A stretch of DNA of 64,000 nt from Lichenostomus cassidix (Eukaryota > Chordata > Aves > Passeriformes > Meliphagidae): NCBI GenBank assembly GCA_008360975.2, contig CM039182.1, forward strand, positions 60,027,516 through 60,091,515. Reading direction: 5' to 3'. The notes below the pieces were generated by a model, which made no database searches, was not told where the DNA came from, and saw only the letters and a list, made by a program, of their open reading frames with translations. Numbering within the stretch: position 1 is the first letter of the stretch; every line of letters begins with the position of its first letter. The position numbers were made by a program, and so were the translations under genes. Positions 10,621 to 25,809 of this stretch are shown here, one piece after another.

Positions 10621-12928
10621 GGAGTATTTTTCTTTTTTTGAGTGATTGTATATTGGGGTTGTGAGACCATATTGTTCTAATTTTTTGTTCATATATAACA
10701 GAATAATTAAATTTCTAATCAGCTTCTTTTCATGAGACAATAATACATAAGAAGTTTGAGAGTGACTTTTTAGTGGAACCAGCTTCTTCTTGAAAACCAG
10801 TTTCTCAGTACTTGTGACATAGAAGCCCGAAGCAAAAGCTAAATGGAAATAAAATGTTAAAGGTCATTTTTGGTTTTGAAAATGTGTGATTTCTTGCCTC
10901 TTGTTAGATACCAGTTGTAGAATCTGGTATATAACTGCTGAGTTTCATGCATGGTCTGAAAATTTTTTAAGATAAACCATCAGACAGAAGGTTATTCCAA
11001 AGGTTTTCTGGGTAAGTCTACGTGTCGTTATAAACGTAAGTGGCGTACCTCCATGGAACTTTGGTTAATTCAGCTTCCAGCACTCCTGACTGAAGGTTCT
11101 CTTTTACCATTAAGACAGAGTCCATGCAAAAAAATTGTAAAGACTTTCCATAATCAACTGGAATTCAATGCTAAATCCCCCAAGAGACCCTGTTCTTCCT
11201 CAAGATTTCCAACATGCTGCAGCAACTGTCCTCCTGCAGCACAGCCAAGGGCCCAAAGGCACACAGTAGCTACCTTTTCCCAGAACACCTGTGAATGAGC
11301 CACAGATCCTCCAACCAAACCAACCAGACCAATGTTTTCATCACTCAATACTGACAAGGTATATTCAGTTAATTGGTGTTAAACCACATAGTGGTAGTTT
11401 AGTGTAGCTGACTATTATTATATTCTGATACCTGAATTTACTTTTATTCTTTCCTTTGTTTTTCCTTTTGACTCATCATACGACCACAGAAGATTTAAGA
11501 ATTGTGCTCTGATGCACAGGGTTTGATGCTTGCTGACAATGTGCACTGGGTCATTTGGGTGGGGCAAAGGTTGCCTCTTCTATATTGTATCTCAAGAAAT
11601 ATTTTTGAGATTTTTAATCCATATAAAGAAAAAGAACATTAGATTCATGTTCATGTTTTAGAGCTTAATAAAGAGTTGAGGAAGATGAGGAAGAACTCTG
11701 ATCTGAAAAACAAAGGCACAAATCTTCAGCCCTTTTTCAACTGTAGCACAGATATTTTCTTGACCTTTGCTGATGTAGGTGGCTTTAATTTTCAGGTAAT
11801 TTTCAGGTCTTTGCTCGGTTGTCATCATTGCTCAAAGTTTATATTGGCTGGCAATAAGTTTAAAAATTGTTTAATTTTTCATATTCTAGAGGCAGTACTA
11901 ATTGGAAAGGTGAAAAGTTTGAAAGTTCTGTAACAGGAAGAGTTATCTCAAAAGGTTGATAACGAAGAGAAATTTCTTACACAATTTTCTCTGTATGATA
12001 ATGATTGAATATGGTGCTAAGCTGAAAGTACAAGCTGTTCTTTGTGGATCCAAATATGCATCACAAGATACTGTTCTCAAACTTGGTCCTAATCAGCACC
12101 TTTCATAAATGGCCCTGCCATGCACTTCTCAACTGCTCTTTTTCATGATTTCTCGTCTTGGTCTCCACTTGACTATATCTGATATTTTTGTTCAGTAATG
12201 TGATAAACATTTTATTATACTCCAAGCTCTATGCTTTACTGTCCTCTTGTACTCCATCTGACAAGGCCAGGAGATTAACTAACAGACCCCTGCTTGTTTG
12301 TCACTTTTCTTCTGTCTGATGATACTTTGAGAATCTTCTCTGCATGCAATCAGATTTCTGAAATACTCATTAATGCAGAACTCTGCCTCCATCCAAAGAG
12401 ATATTTCAGTGAAACTCTTTGGTGAGATCAGATATAGTGCTTGCTAAGGTTTTAGGATAGACATTAATATTTCTTTTCTGATTCTAATTTTGTAGAGTCA
12501 TGTATTTATTTGGAATACCAAAAAAAGAAATTGTGTATTCCTTTAATATGATCTTTTTACAAGAAGCAGTTGAATTTTTATTCATAATACTCCACCTACA
12601 CATTTTGGATGCCACCTATTTGTGATTTTTTTTCCTCCCAAATATAGTGGGAAGTGCTCCATCTCACTGATTTTTATGTGCTCCGTATCTCAGAAAATTG
12701 GTGATTCTCTATAGCACCAGGAAGTTATTGCTGGCAAATGATGGTAATTTAATTTGTAACCCATAAACATATATATTGCACAGTGTAAGTGCCTTGTCTC
12801 TTATGTCTCTTTAAACATTTGCTGCTCCAAGCAACAAACATATTAATAGTGTTGTTGCTTCATTTATATTTCTATTTCTGTTATCTGTTAATAATAATGT
12901 CTATTCAGATAGACTTATTCTCATTCAT

Positions 12929-12977
12929 TATTTCAATAATATAAATTATTTCAATAATATAAATTTCAATAATATCA
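12929..12977. repeat. Tandem repeat of an 18-19-base AT-rich unit
   Basis: The unit ATTTCAATAATATAAATT occurs two full times, and a third shortened copy follows (ATTTCAATAATATCA). This looks like local slippage or a short tandem duplication, with no coding role. Confidence 0.75.
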
Positions 12978-15900
12978 AGTGGTCATAAACTATTATAAAA
13001 ATGGATGAAAATAAAGGTTGCTTGTGGTTTCCATGGTTCACTCTAAGAATAACAAGAAAACTTGATGATGGTTGATGGGATTTGCTGAGGAAGTTAGAAA
13101 TTGAAGTGTCAGTCAACTGTGAGATGTTAATATAAATTAGACACCTAAATTCCTTGAATATTTCTAGTTCAGTCTGGAAAGTTTAGTGGTAACATTTAAA
13201 ATCAATTCACTAAGAAAATGTAAATATTACATTCTAAAAAGTTTTTCTCTTCCTAAAACAAACCTATATTCACTGATATGATTTGCATTTATTCACTCTT
13301 CTATTTTTTACAGTCTATCTATAAAAATGTAATAAATCTTTGATTAAAAAATCGATATTCAAAATATGCAGATGGATAATTCTACCAGCTTCTTATGGAT
13401 ATTGAGCAGCATAATAGACAAGATGTTTGCAGCCTCCAAAATGAAAATGGAGTATATCCCCAACGTAACACCAGATTGCACAAAGGAAATATAAACCCCA
13501 AAGTATCCAATGAATCTGAAAAAAGCCAATTTTGTTTATAGTCCTATCATTCAAAGGTTAAAACATTGAAATTATATACAGCAGACAAGTTCTTTGCAAA
13601 GTGGAGGATGTTTTCCACTCTGATCATTCTCATTTCCTTGCTTAACATCCTAAAGATTTTTGCTTTATAATACAGTTTCATATCTGATTTCTTCAGACTT
13701 GGCAACTTCTGTCAAAAATCAGAAAACCCACTGACTTTGTCAACAAGATATTTTGAAGATACTTGCATAATTAGAAGACAGTCGCAACAAAATTAGACCA
13801 GTGAAGAACAGTGGTAGGGAACTTGTATATGTTTAAGATTCCTGAATCTTGGTCCTGTGGATTGACCATGTCATACCGAGACCATGTCATCCATCATATA
13901 GTCTTCTGTATTAGTTTCAAGTATCTCAGATGTCATGCATGCTATTGTGAGGTTAGTCAACTGCCTATTGTTGTGAACATCAACTTTTCAGCATCATTTA
14001 GTCTGCAGCTTCCTTGATGGAGTTTCTGCAGACTATGATGATTTGCAGCTTCACTGTGATGTTTATGGGCTCAATAAAGAAAAGGTTCTAAAAAGATTAT
14101 GGGCACTGAAAAAGGAAATACAACCTTTTCTCCAGGAGCACAGAGCAGAACAGTCTAAACATTTTTGGAATTTCTTTCCTGCCACAAACAGATGATGATT
14201 CCCCATAGACATTCTTACTTATTTTATACCCTCAACAAAAGCCTTTAGGGCTTGAATAAAAATTTCAGATATATAACAACCCATCTTCTCTTTACACAAG
14301 AAGTTTGATACTTTATGGCAAGATCTTGGAAGACAGGCAATGTCTTATTCTCAAACTTTAAAGCACAGCAAGACACAGAAGTAGCTGATATTTAGGCCTA
14401 GCTTTCACTGGAGATATCAGTGAGATAATTCAGATTTCAGATGTTCCTTTACTCTGTACAAGCTCTGTACATCAAGCTCTGTGTGATGCTTGTCTGGTGT
14501 TAGCTGCAACTGGGCAGACAAGTCAGGGGAGGACTTAAAAACTTATCCTGCTACAGATGCAGTTGCTTTCAGGTGAATTGGAATTTAAATTACAGTTGCT
14601 TGTAGCAGTCTGACCATGTAAGCTTCCTGCACCTTACTTTCAAGTCTTTATATATTTTACTGAAAAATAACCCAACTTTATATGGCTTCTTTTGAAATAT
14701 AATTAGTCAAAGCAGTTATGAGAAACTGCAATAGCTAGATTTACCTCCTGCACATCCACAGTTGTGTTAGTCTGTTCCTTTGCACTGCATTTATAATATG
14801 CAGTGACATGGAAAAAGGAAATCTCGGTTTCAACCTTCCATTCCACAATGACTGGGAGAAGGGAAAAATGCCTTTAATTTGTGAACTGAGTTGTTCTATA
14901 TTTTTGAGATAAGTGAAAATCAAATGTGTTTCTGCAGAACCTGTTTTCTCTATATGGTCATATTTAAATGGGTAGGGTTATTAATAAGCTTTTTGGCAAA
15001 GTTACATTGAGTTTCCTAAGCTGTGATGTGATTTGAATTGCCAACACATTCCTGAAGGGGGTATGGTCATTTTCGCAAAAGGTCATGGGTATATTAGAGG
15101 TTTTAAGTGCAAGGCTCTCGGTGATCTCTATATTCTTGAATCGGATGTAGCAGAGGCAGCTTGAGGAAAGGTGATAGGAGCAAGATGTCCCTCTCCCCAA
15201 AAACTCCTATCTGCTGTGTCTGCCAGCACAGTATAAATATACACAGTTGGAGAAAGATCTTGGGAATCTCTGTGAACAGAAGTGTTTTAAATCAACCCCT
15301 GCAGTCTGAAGGGCTGTTGTGCTTTCCATTCTCACTTAGATCCAAAGATAAGGGCCCAAGACATTCCTGTATATGAAATCCTTCAGGTTCCAGAGGCTGC
15401 TCTCTCAAACCATGAGTAAAAAACCAGGCACACCTACAAAATTTCTGACAGAGCTCTAGAAGCAGCAGCTGCCTGGGACTGTTACCTCTGTTATAAACTA
15501 GTTCTTGGCAGTTACTTTAAGACTCATTATTTTCTTTCGCAGTTGCAAAGTGGGAAGAGTTTTATATACCAGAATTAGCAGAAACAGATGTTATCGGTGT
15601 ACCGCTTTTGACCAAAGGTTTTTAATCTATTTAACCAAAACTATATTAAAACTATACTGACTATACTGATACTACTCACTTTTTTTTCTCAGACTCCATA
15701 TTTTGGCAAGTTCTTCCAATCTTTCTTTAAAAATCATGCTTTTGATTTTTTACTTCTTTGATACTCGATGTTGGTTCATTATCATATTGCTTCTAGTTCC
15801 ATGTTCTCACCCAGTTAGATGAACTCCATGCTCAAATGTGAGTTAAACTTATGAAACCATTAAGGTATTTTCTAAAAACCTTCTTTACAGTATTGTCATA

Positions 15901-18900
15901 AATCTGCAGCCTCAATTCCTTTTTTTTTTGTTGCATTTTTATCATTATTTTTAAAAAAGTCTTTACATGTATTTCCAGATCAGGAGACTGCATTGTTTCT
16001 GTGGTGTTGATGTACATGTCACTTATCAAAGAAGATGTCCTTTAGCAAAATGCTGCATCAAGGCTTTGTATCGTGGCACAGTGATGCAATGCCATATGAG
16101 CCAGGAAAATGTCAGGCTTGTCATGCTGCTTCTGGTTTATGCAGTTCTAATGTTTGTTTAAACTGTAAGGTTTAATCTAGTGTCAGCGACTGCAGAAGGA
16201 TGCACTTAATTGGCATCCTAGAAAGACGACGTGCACATTTTAAGTAGGATGATTGCTGGGGAGCACATTCCCAGCAGTACATATCAATTACTCTGGATAA
16301 GAGGCACACCTAGTTGGTTGAACTGATGTGTCTGTTGCTGTCTGTGGCATTGCTTCTCCAGGGCTGTTCACAGGCTGGTTTGCACATGCCTGCTGGTGAG
16401 AGAAAAGGTAGCAACAGGGGAACTCCAGGGACGTGGGCTGCCAGACATGCTCTTCAAGAGCATTTCTACTTGCCAATGAGCATTTGGTGGCAGATTTCCG
16501 TGGGAGGAGTTCCTATGGAAACAAAACAGATATTTGGTCTCTCCAGCTTGCTCATTCAGTTTGCATTAAGTTCAAGTGGTTTAAACTTAAACTCTTAATA
16601 ATGCCAGCCCCTAGCTCTAAATCTACTCATAGTAGATTATGGGCATGAAACAATATTCTTGTAAATTTGTATTATCTTTGTTATTTCGCAAGGTACAACT
16701 ACTTGTTTTCTTGGTGCTTCATTCTAAGAACTAATTCAGTTCTACTTATTAGCTTTTTGCTTTTAAACATTCTGATAATTAACTTTATGGAAAAAAAATA
16801 TGTATTCAGGATTGTAGCTACCTATTAATTTCAGCAATGACTGGATAGAAAAATTAACTTTTCTGCCATCACATAATAAGTATTAAATAAGACTCTGCTT
16901 TCTTGAGATATTCAGAATGCCAAATAAAAAAAAATTAACAAACACTTTTCAATTAAATATAGCAAGGGTCAGAAGCAAGATCTTTTGTTTATTTGTTTAT
17001 TGAGGAAGTGAAGAAAGAGATTAGAATATCTGGTAAGTTACAACAATTAGGAAAGGTAGAGATAATAATTATTTGTCGTATATTGTATATGTATGGTATT
17101 TAATTACATAGTTTTGATATGTCATTTATTAATATTAATAAAGTAATTATTTGAAGTAATATGTGCCCCATTGTGATAACCCAATCCTTTGCTCCACAGA
17201 TGTTTCTTGTAAGTGTCTGCAGGTCAGTCCACATCACACGATATTAATACGATACACAGGAAGTGCTTTTCAAAGCAAGGATAAAAAGTGTTGGAAAAAT
17301 AATTGTTGCTTACTTTTTCCTTCCATTTACTTAAGCTTAACAGATTGAAGGAGTGTATCAGGTTTGTTTTGAGATTTTTTTTTTCCCCAGGAAGATTGGA
17401 TGTGAATCTAGCATGCAGATGGCATGTAATTGCATTTCCTGCATTGTTACTATATGGGTTTCATTACTTTTTCACAGCAATGTACTGAGATTTAATCACC
17501 CAAGGCTAACATTTGCGGGTGAGATGTGTGTATCTAGCAGTCTTGCTCGACAGTCAGGGAGCTTACCCCTTGCCTCATGCACTTCTTCCATTATTGCTGT
17601 ACCATATGTTCTTTACAAATCCAAAGAGAAGAATCATAAGCACTAAATTTACCTGGAACTAAGCTGAAGCATTCCAGACAGTTACAAACAATCACAGTAA
17701 TACTTCTCTTGCTGTCTCACCTCAGGTGATTTCTTTTACCTCTCTGCTTTGCCCAAGACAAGCAGTTACCAAACGGAACTTCAAGAGTGCAAATTAGGGT
17801 TATCCCTTTATTGAGAACGCACTTGCTCAATCTGACTGCTTGTGAAACGAGCTATGAAATTTGCTTCATCTCCCCTGATGTTTACACAGGCGAGAAAGAT
17901 TTTCCCACACTTGTGTGTATCTATGATTTAACTACAAATGACATTGTACTTCTCTAACATTAACCCCTTAATCTAGTACATTTCTGCAAATAACCACCTG
18001 TAGTCAATTCTTTATTCATAAGCCTTATCTGTTGTTACAGTATATAATCTGTGAGAATGCCCTAATTTTTATCATTCTCTAAGCCTGTCATCATGGCTGA
18101 GACAAGGCTTATCCCTCTGAGCAGATGAGATTAGTCGATCATGTTGAAATCAGAAGAGGGATTATAATGCTTGTAATACACTGAGTCAAATTAAATGCAT
18201 TTTGTTTGTACATCAGAAGATCTTGTTGCTAAGGCTTTGGTGTCTTCTGCTGGCTGTATAAATTGCCAATAAAACATATGAAGGATGGGTGTGGGAATGA
18301 AAAGTTAAGCAAGAAGCAGAAACAAATTAAAAATATGTGGTTTATTCAGCCTGGTAAAGTAAAGGCTTAACTTTTCTGATGTCACCACCAACAGGGTTTT
18401 CACCACAGACACACGGCAATCTAACTTGTGAGTTATTAACTTCAATTTACCTTTGACCAACTCAAAGGACATCTTTACTTCTGAACAACTTCTTTCCTCT
18501 TTATATTTATTCTTTAGTTAATTTTTAGGCCAGTAACCTGTGCCCTGACAGTTTTGTCACTATGCTGCATGAACACATGGTATTTTTGAGCTGTGATGAA
18601 TAAGGAAGGAGATACATATACATCAGAATATACATACCATATATATATATCTGAAATAAAGTCATATAATTATGAATCAGCAAGTCTAGTAATTCCTTCT
18701 GCTACCGCACCTTGTAGGGGGTAGCTTCTGTCATACCAGAGTGATAAAACAACTACAGCTATTCTTGGAGAATAGAATTTATATATAGAAATTCAGAAGA
18801 ATCCGTTTCCCAGTAATAGCCACTGTTTTTTATTTTGATTCCTCTGGATGAATATTCAAAAGCTGAGATAATTATCTCAGCCTTCTCAGGATTGTCTGAA

Positions 18901-21900
18901 ACACACAATTCAAAAAACTGAGATGAAAATATCAAGCGAACAAGATTACTTTCAAGCACTTCAATCACTTCTCATTCCAAGTCCCATTCACAAATTTGAA
19001 AGTGAAAAATATTACCAAAAACCATGATGAAAACTGAATATATGAATTAGATGTGAAGTATGCATGTGGTAGGAGCATGTCTTCCCTTTTTAGCCTTGTG
19101 GTATGAGAATGGTCTATTATTTGGCTTCTAGGTAGAGACAAGGACTAATTCAGTGGAAATATACTCAATTCAGAAAGCATAATTGCATCAAATGTCACAA
19201 GGAAATTTTAGTTATGCTTGTAATAACTAATGGCAGTAAAACTAAGATTTTGACACCAATGGTAGGAAGCTACGCCTAAGTTAAAGGAGTTGAGGTTTCT
19301 CCCAAGTTTAGAAATCCTTCTGTTTAGGTAGGTTCTGGTGGAATGCAATCCCCTGCATGTCTGCTGTAAACAAAGGCTCTTAATTATCTGAATCTCTTGG
19401 AGCCTATAATACAATCCTTGTGGAGCTGTATTAAATATGTGAGATCTATGAGATTTCTACATAAAGTAGCTTATAGACAGCTTGGACTACACAGGTTTGC
19501 TTTCATCTCCAAGCTATTTTCCATATGCAAGTTAGGCTGAGCTCTTGCTATTCCACCAGCATAACACTCTAGTTGGAGACCACATGAATCCTTTCACAGT
19601 GCTTGCATTTTTTAATATTGATTTTTGATCAAAATCAGTAATAATACTTGAGCCTGTTCATAGATTTTCCTTCCAGAAACTGCCCTCTAAGGCCTTTGAA
19701 AAAGGAATGTGCCTTGTATGTCCCAAGCAGAAGCAGAGAACCTTCTGAGTGTGTCTTGGAAATAGTTAGCCTAAATAAAAACATGGACTTTAATATTAGG
19801 CTGTCTTTCATTTTATAGAAGTTTTGGCTTTATATCATTCTATTTAGAATCTCTGAGCAACACTATTGCACTATATCATACCACTTCAGGATTATTCCTC
19901 TAACAAGACCTGGTTTTGCTAGAGTCTGTGAGAAGTATTATCCAATACCTTAGTATTAAGTTGTCATGAAAAATTGTGGTTTTGTTAAAATTTCTGAGAG
20001 ATAGGAGAGAAGGATGATAATGCAGCAAAATTGTCAATGGAATGTATGTTTTCCAAATTCTCTAGTAATAAAATTATACAGGTGTTTCTTTAGATATTTT
20101 TCAAGACACTGCAAATATGTATCCTTCAATAAGCCCTGGCCCTGAAAGAATAAAGTAAACATTTAACTTCATACATAGTGAATAAACTTGTAGACTTCAC
20201 AAGTTTCCTTTGTTTCAGCCTTAGAGGTTAGCCAGCTACTGCAGCTTAATTTATTTTTTCAGCAGGAAGCAGAACTGTTGATGCTTCAGGTATCTGTTTT
20301 GCTGCAGCGGTGCCCCTTTGTTTAGAGCAGGCACAACAGGAATCACACAGAAGGAGTAAATTCATAGTACTGAGACTAACCTCTGCTATCACTCCTCTTC
20401 TTCAGTTCTACCCTTTCTTTGCTCAGATCTGCACAGCTTTTTTGCTGTTTCCTTTGTCTTGTTCACTGCTGCTACTCTGTTCATACTTCTTAGTGAACTT
20501 CAGCTGCTTTAACCTTCTGGCTTTTGGCATACTTGTTTCACCTCTCCTTTTTCCCCACAGCCTCCCCTTCACAGTCATCACTAGGCCTTAAATTTTAGGG
20601 CTTAAAAAACCAAAATGAAATACACACTTTTAACTTAACATATAAAGTAACATTTTGCTTTATATTAAAATAGCTTCTTGCATGAAGTGAAGACAAAGAC
20701 AGAAAGATGGGATTCAAGGTTTTGATAACTGAAAATGGTAAGACTGATAAACTCTTGTTGGCTGGAAAAATATGATGTGTATTTCCTTACCCACCAAATA
20801 TATGCACCTCCTGCCCTACAAATTGTTTTTCATTGCTGTCTGTATGTGTGTGCTGTGCTCTTTCAAAAACCGTATAAAAGATTTCCATCATTAATCTGCA
20901 GAGGGTTTACCAGCTTTGGCTGTTTCTTCCTTCTTTTGGAAGTTTATGCAATAAAAGGTTTGCTATAAATTGCACAATAGAGGTCAATATTAAAAGATAG
21001 GTGAAAATAAATTTATATTAATCCAGGCATTTATATGAACGCACAGTGACCACTTTGGTTTCATTAGTTCAAATACAGAAATGCCAAGGGTATAAATCTT
21101 TACATTTCAACACAAACATGGTTCATTACTAGAGGTCAAGACGATTATTTCCGCCATAATGTTTAAGTATGCAGTTAAGAACAGCTAAGTTTGTCAGCGA
21201 AAAAATGTATTTTAGTCATATAAAAGAAAGCAGACACTGGACTATACCTGTACACATGCGCATGTGTGTATATTTTTTTTTCAAGTGCTAATTTCTATCA
21301 TTTGATAATTTTGAGATCCTTCCCAACTCACTTCCCCAGTACATAATTCAAACACACCTGTCAAATATTTGGAAGAATCATGAAACTGTATTGCAAAATG
21401 CCAGAATCTGGCGAGAACAAAGATTACTTAATAGTTTTGTTAATGACATGAAGAGGAAGACACCATGCTAAAAGTAAAGTACCAGGAGAGCCTGGCTGGA
21501 ACATCACAGATTGATAAAATGCACCGAGACAGTGAGGATGTGACATTTCCACTGGACGTTTTCTGTAGCACCTGGCTGTGAATTTACTGTGTTTGTTAGT
21601 CTTGGGGAGGGAGTGATGTACAAGTGTCTGGTGGAATGACAATTGGTTAAAGCAGATAAAATCAAATGACAATACAAAACAAATATTTCTGTCAGTAAAG
21701 TGCCTTTAGCAAAGCTGCTGACTGTAGCTACCCAAACATGGCTGCTAAAAGGATGTCTGCAAAGGCTTTATGTAGCTCCAAAGAGTAAAAACACTCATTC
21801 TCCTCTTCCTCAGCAGTCTCTCCATAAACAGTCTTATAACTTTTTTAGGGAGGGAGTTACCAATAAAAAAAAAATAAAGCTGAATTTAACATCTTAAAAA

Positions 21901-22101
21901 AAATTTAAAAAGTGCTTCTTCTGAAAGAAAGGTAATGAAAATTAAAATAAACCAGTTTACAAACTGCTCTTGGTCCAACATCATTCACTTCAACAGCCAC
22001 AGCTATGCTGAAGTATCCATCACTGTAATTTCTTTTAGCATGCATCCCTTTCAGTCCTGCTGTCAAGCCTCCAGTTCACTGATGACATTTTCCCTTTGCA
22101 G

Positions 22102-22216
22102 TGGTGGGCATTTTGAATATGCAGAAACAGCAGTAATAAAGTGTAGTATGGATTTCGAGGAGATTAGTCCAAAGCAACCATCAATAATTTCTCATCTGAC
22201 AGAGGTGACAATTGAG
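22102..22216 (+). other. Candidate protein-coding exon, unidentified
   Basis: A good acceptor with a pyrimidine-rich tract (TTTTCCCTTTGCAG ending at 22101) and a strong donor (GAG|GTAAGC at 22217) bracket 115 bases. The frame using the first base as the end of a split codon is open for 38 codons. It includes GGHFEYAETAVIKCSMDF and ends in LTEVTIE; the other frame examined stops at once. The composition is balanced and not low complexity. I do not recognise the peptide, no neighbouring exon was found, and an open frame of this length has a reasonable chance of arising at random. If real, it would mean the window lies inside a large gene on the plus strand. Confidence 0.25.
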
Positions 22217-24001
22217 GTAAGCTGTATAACTTGAAGATTTCAGTTTGGTTAAAATCACCCTATTAGCTGCTTAATAGTGTTATTAGTCAAATAAATTAGG
22301 CTAGGATCTTCCAAATAACCTTGGCACTGTGTATATTAAGTATGCTCAGTCTTGTACTACATCCACTCTAACAGAGCATTACCAGGAGAGAAACTTGTCA
22401 TATTGCATACTATTCTGAATGTACTTGCTTTTGAGCAACAAAACATTACAGATTTCAAATAACAGAGCATAAATCTGTTTTCAGATAAACAAATGACAAC
22501 AAATCTGGTGGTAATTAATGGAACAAATGTTAGGGAATAACAGTGACTTTTTTGATGTTTTCACTTAGAACTATAATGACACAGCCTCCTCTTAGCTTGC
22601 AATCTTGCCAAACTGCTCAATTCCTGCTCTCCATAACAATATGTTTCTAAATGCACAAAGCACTATATCAGTGTTTTTCAAGTTGAGGAACAGATTTTAC
22701 ACATGGTCACCAAACACTTGAAACTGTAATCATAAACATGACCCTAGAGGAAGGCAGATGGTCCTAAGCAGTTATTATATCCCTCCTGAAATCAGTGACA
22801 AAAATATATTTTTGTATGATCTGCTACCACCACGTGATTAGTATTTCACAAGTAATGTGTTAAGCATCGTTCGGTATCTGACCTGGTATCTTAATACTCT
22901 GGGAGAATCCAACACTAAAAATGCCTACACATTAAATTTAGGTTTGTTTTTGTTTATTTTAAAGCATCATTTGGCATGTATCCTGTTCCCTTAAAAAAGA
23001 CACTTGACCTTAACAATAACTCGTGGAAGTGGTGGGAAACACAGGAAAATGAATGGTGATAGAAATGAATGCTTATATCTGATATTTAAAAGGCTCTGTA
23101 TGCTAACTATACAAAGAATAAATGTGTGCTTCCTTTTTAAGTATAAAAAAGGATTTCTTTACAGATGAAAGAAGGAAAATTATATTTTACATCTTTGTTT
23201 CATATCATGTAGCCCAGTACAAAAACACATACAATAGAGATTGCAAGGCTTCATGTGTATATTTGCATAACCCAGTTACAATGGCAGTATTTTTCTTCCA
23301 GCCTTTACTTAACGATGGCTACACAAGCACTTTGAATTTAAAAGTCTCTACTGTATGTAAAGTGAGGTACATGCTTTTACCGCTTGTCAAAACAATCTTG
23401 AAATCCCATTTTCCTTTAATAAAGTATAGTTTTGTCCTCCAGAGGTATGCTTGAATAAGATGTCATAGCCTGTTTTTGTTCAGCATTGCACCCTGCTGAT
23501 GTTCTTAGGCAGCAAGAAAATTACCTTATTGAAACATATTGCTGGTAGTGACTATAGTGCCAAATTTTGCATTGGTATTATACACATGACATATTCAGAG
23601 ACCTTTGAGTAAGACTATGAATATCAAGTGATTGAAAAGATTATACAGGTTTTTTTCTTTGGATATAAAAGGTTGTGGTTCTGGATGAGTGTCTTTCAGA
23701 TCAATATAATTATGTCATAAAAAGATGTAACAAAATAGTTACTTTGACAGCATTTGCACTTGCCTGATTTCATACTGATTTATTCTGAGCAGAATTATTT
23801 TCCTTGCCTCAGTTGCACAGTTGTTATTTTAGAGGACTTTTTCAAAATTTAGAGGACTGTTTTCAAAATAGTTGCATAATTGCAGGCCCTCTGCTAAGTG
23901 TGAGCATTCAGATAGGTAATAGACTATCTATAATATTTGTTTTTCTATAAAAAGGATACATAGACTTAAATTACTATGATGGAGGTACATAGCCAAATAT
24001 T

Positions 24002-24015
24002 CACACACACACACA
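24002..24015. repeat. Short CA dinucleotide run
   Basis: Seven CA units are followed after a few bases by a TA/TG-rich stretch. A minor microsatellite. Confidence 0.6.
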
Positions 24016-25809
24016 ATTTATATATATGTGCACCCAAATTCATATGTGCCTGTATGCACAATGGAATGAATGTATTCTTTATGAATCACATATAAACATT
24101 TTAAGAGTGCATATGTTAGTACTAAAATGAGGTGGTATAGAGGTCTAGTTCACTTTGGGTAAAAATCCCTGAATTTCTGGCTGTAGCAGGTGTTTGGAAG
24201 CTGCAAGCAGTGTGATAATATTAAAAATTCATGATATGTGGGTTAAAAGTGTTATTTGAATGTTGTATTTTTCCCTTAGACAAATTTAGTTATGCATGCG
24301 CTAGTTTTGCGACCCTACAGACTGATAACTCATTGCCAAAAATCATCAGAGGCAACAATTTGGCTGGCCTGCTTGGCAAAACACTGCCATTCTAGGAAGC
24401 AAAGTTATGATAGTAACTCCTGCTGGTCACTGGAGTGGTATCAGAGAGAGAAAGCTATGATTTGAGAAAGGGGAATTAGAAATTTTAGGGGAATTTAGAA
24501 AAAGTTGAAAATAAAATTGATAGAGCTGCAGCTATTTGCAGATGAAGGATAAGGTGCTGCCCAGGGTGGTTCCATTAACATTTCACATGCTAGAGAATCA
24601 AGTAAAGCTATCAAGAATGCCTGTTTTTTCCACTAGCTTAATTTCTTTTTAAAGAGTCAATCTCTTGACAAGCAATCCCTCCTAACACCACAATGAAATT
24701 ATTCCACAAAACACTCATCTAACCTCAGACTGTATTTATTAAGAGATGGGTGGCTGCCCATAATCCCACTTTGGGCTGCTCCAAAATTTATGAAAGGGGT
24801 TTGAAACAGAATCCAAAATTTACCAAAGGGCTCATCGTGGCTTTGGATCCCCTGGGTTAAGCACCTGCTAGAACGTGTCTGATATCTAAACCCAAACTGT
24901 CATCTCAGATCCGTGATCTGGATCAGTCTCTGACAACTACTGAAGATACTCTGGGTCACTGTTCCCTAACAGCCTTCCAACAGGAGCAGGGCATGCAATA
25001 CACCCAGGGCATACGAGTATAAAACCTTCATCTGGATAAACAGGATTTTATTAAATACTTTTCCATGAATGTGTAAAAACTTGACTCAACACCCCAGGAA
25101 ATTCTTTTCATAGCTTTGTTGCTCTGCACAGGCTGTAGTGCCAGTAGAAAGCTCAAGTCAACCTCTGGTTTTTTTGTGAGAATTATAATGCTGCCAATAA
25201 TCTCCATGGCACGGCTTTCTAGGTTTGCCCCTGTGAACAGTTACATTTATTCTCATTACAGTACTACAGTATTTCAAAGCACTAAATCATACTGAATTTA
25301 CAGAACAAGGAAAGGCCTCACTTACTTGCTCATTGAATAACACAGATGTCCTCAAGAGACTTAGCAGAGACAAAAAGTTAAGATTCAGATTTAAGGTGGG
25401 CTAAGAAGATTAACTATAGTTTAACATGGCTTCTTCCCAAGGTATGTAATTTTAAAGCTACAAGGTGCCATTTAGTGAAATCCATTTTTATGCTTTTTAG
25501 TATATTATTTTAAAAGCACATAGTTGCATTAAATTGCAATTTCTATGCTGATCTTCACCCTTTTATTTAAACTACCTTTACATCAGCATCTTCTAGCTAT
25601 CTTCTATGCATCCTTTGTACCTGAATTCTGAAGAGGAAAGCTGTATACTAATATATGCAGTGCGGGCAATAAACACAATGAATTTGTGCAGCGGCAGTGA
25701 GGTGATCCTTTGGGAATCACAGAGATGTGGTGGGTTGGCTCCCCTGACTGTAGTGTTGCAATGGGGGGCATACGGGCTCTTGAAGATGGACAGGACTCAG
25801 GATGGGAAA

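Larger units (their letters stand above)
9884..25809. other. Long unique AT-rich non-coding stretch
   Basis: About 16 kb with no gene and no recognised interspersed repeat. Minor items are listed separately where supportable: a CTCTG pentamer run (10604-10620), an 18-19-base tandem repeat (12929-12977), a candidate exon (22102-22216) and a CA run (24002-24015). Open frames stay under about 110 codons and look like chance. Blocks at about 17.99-18.29 kb and 21.04-21.24 kb have the mixed-complexity, TAAT-rich look of conserved non-coding DNA, but I cannot test conservation. The region at 24.7-25.05 kb is richer in G+C and could hide a decayed repeat. Confidence 0.5.
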
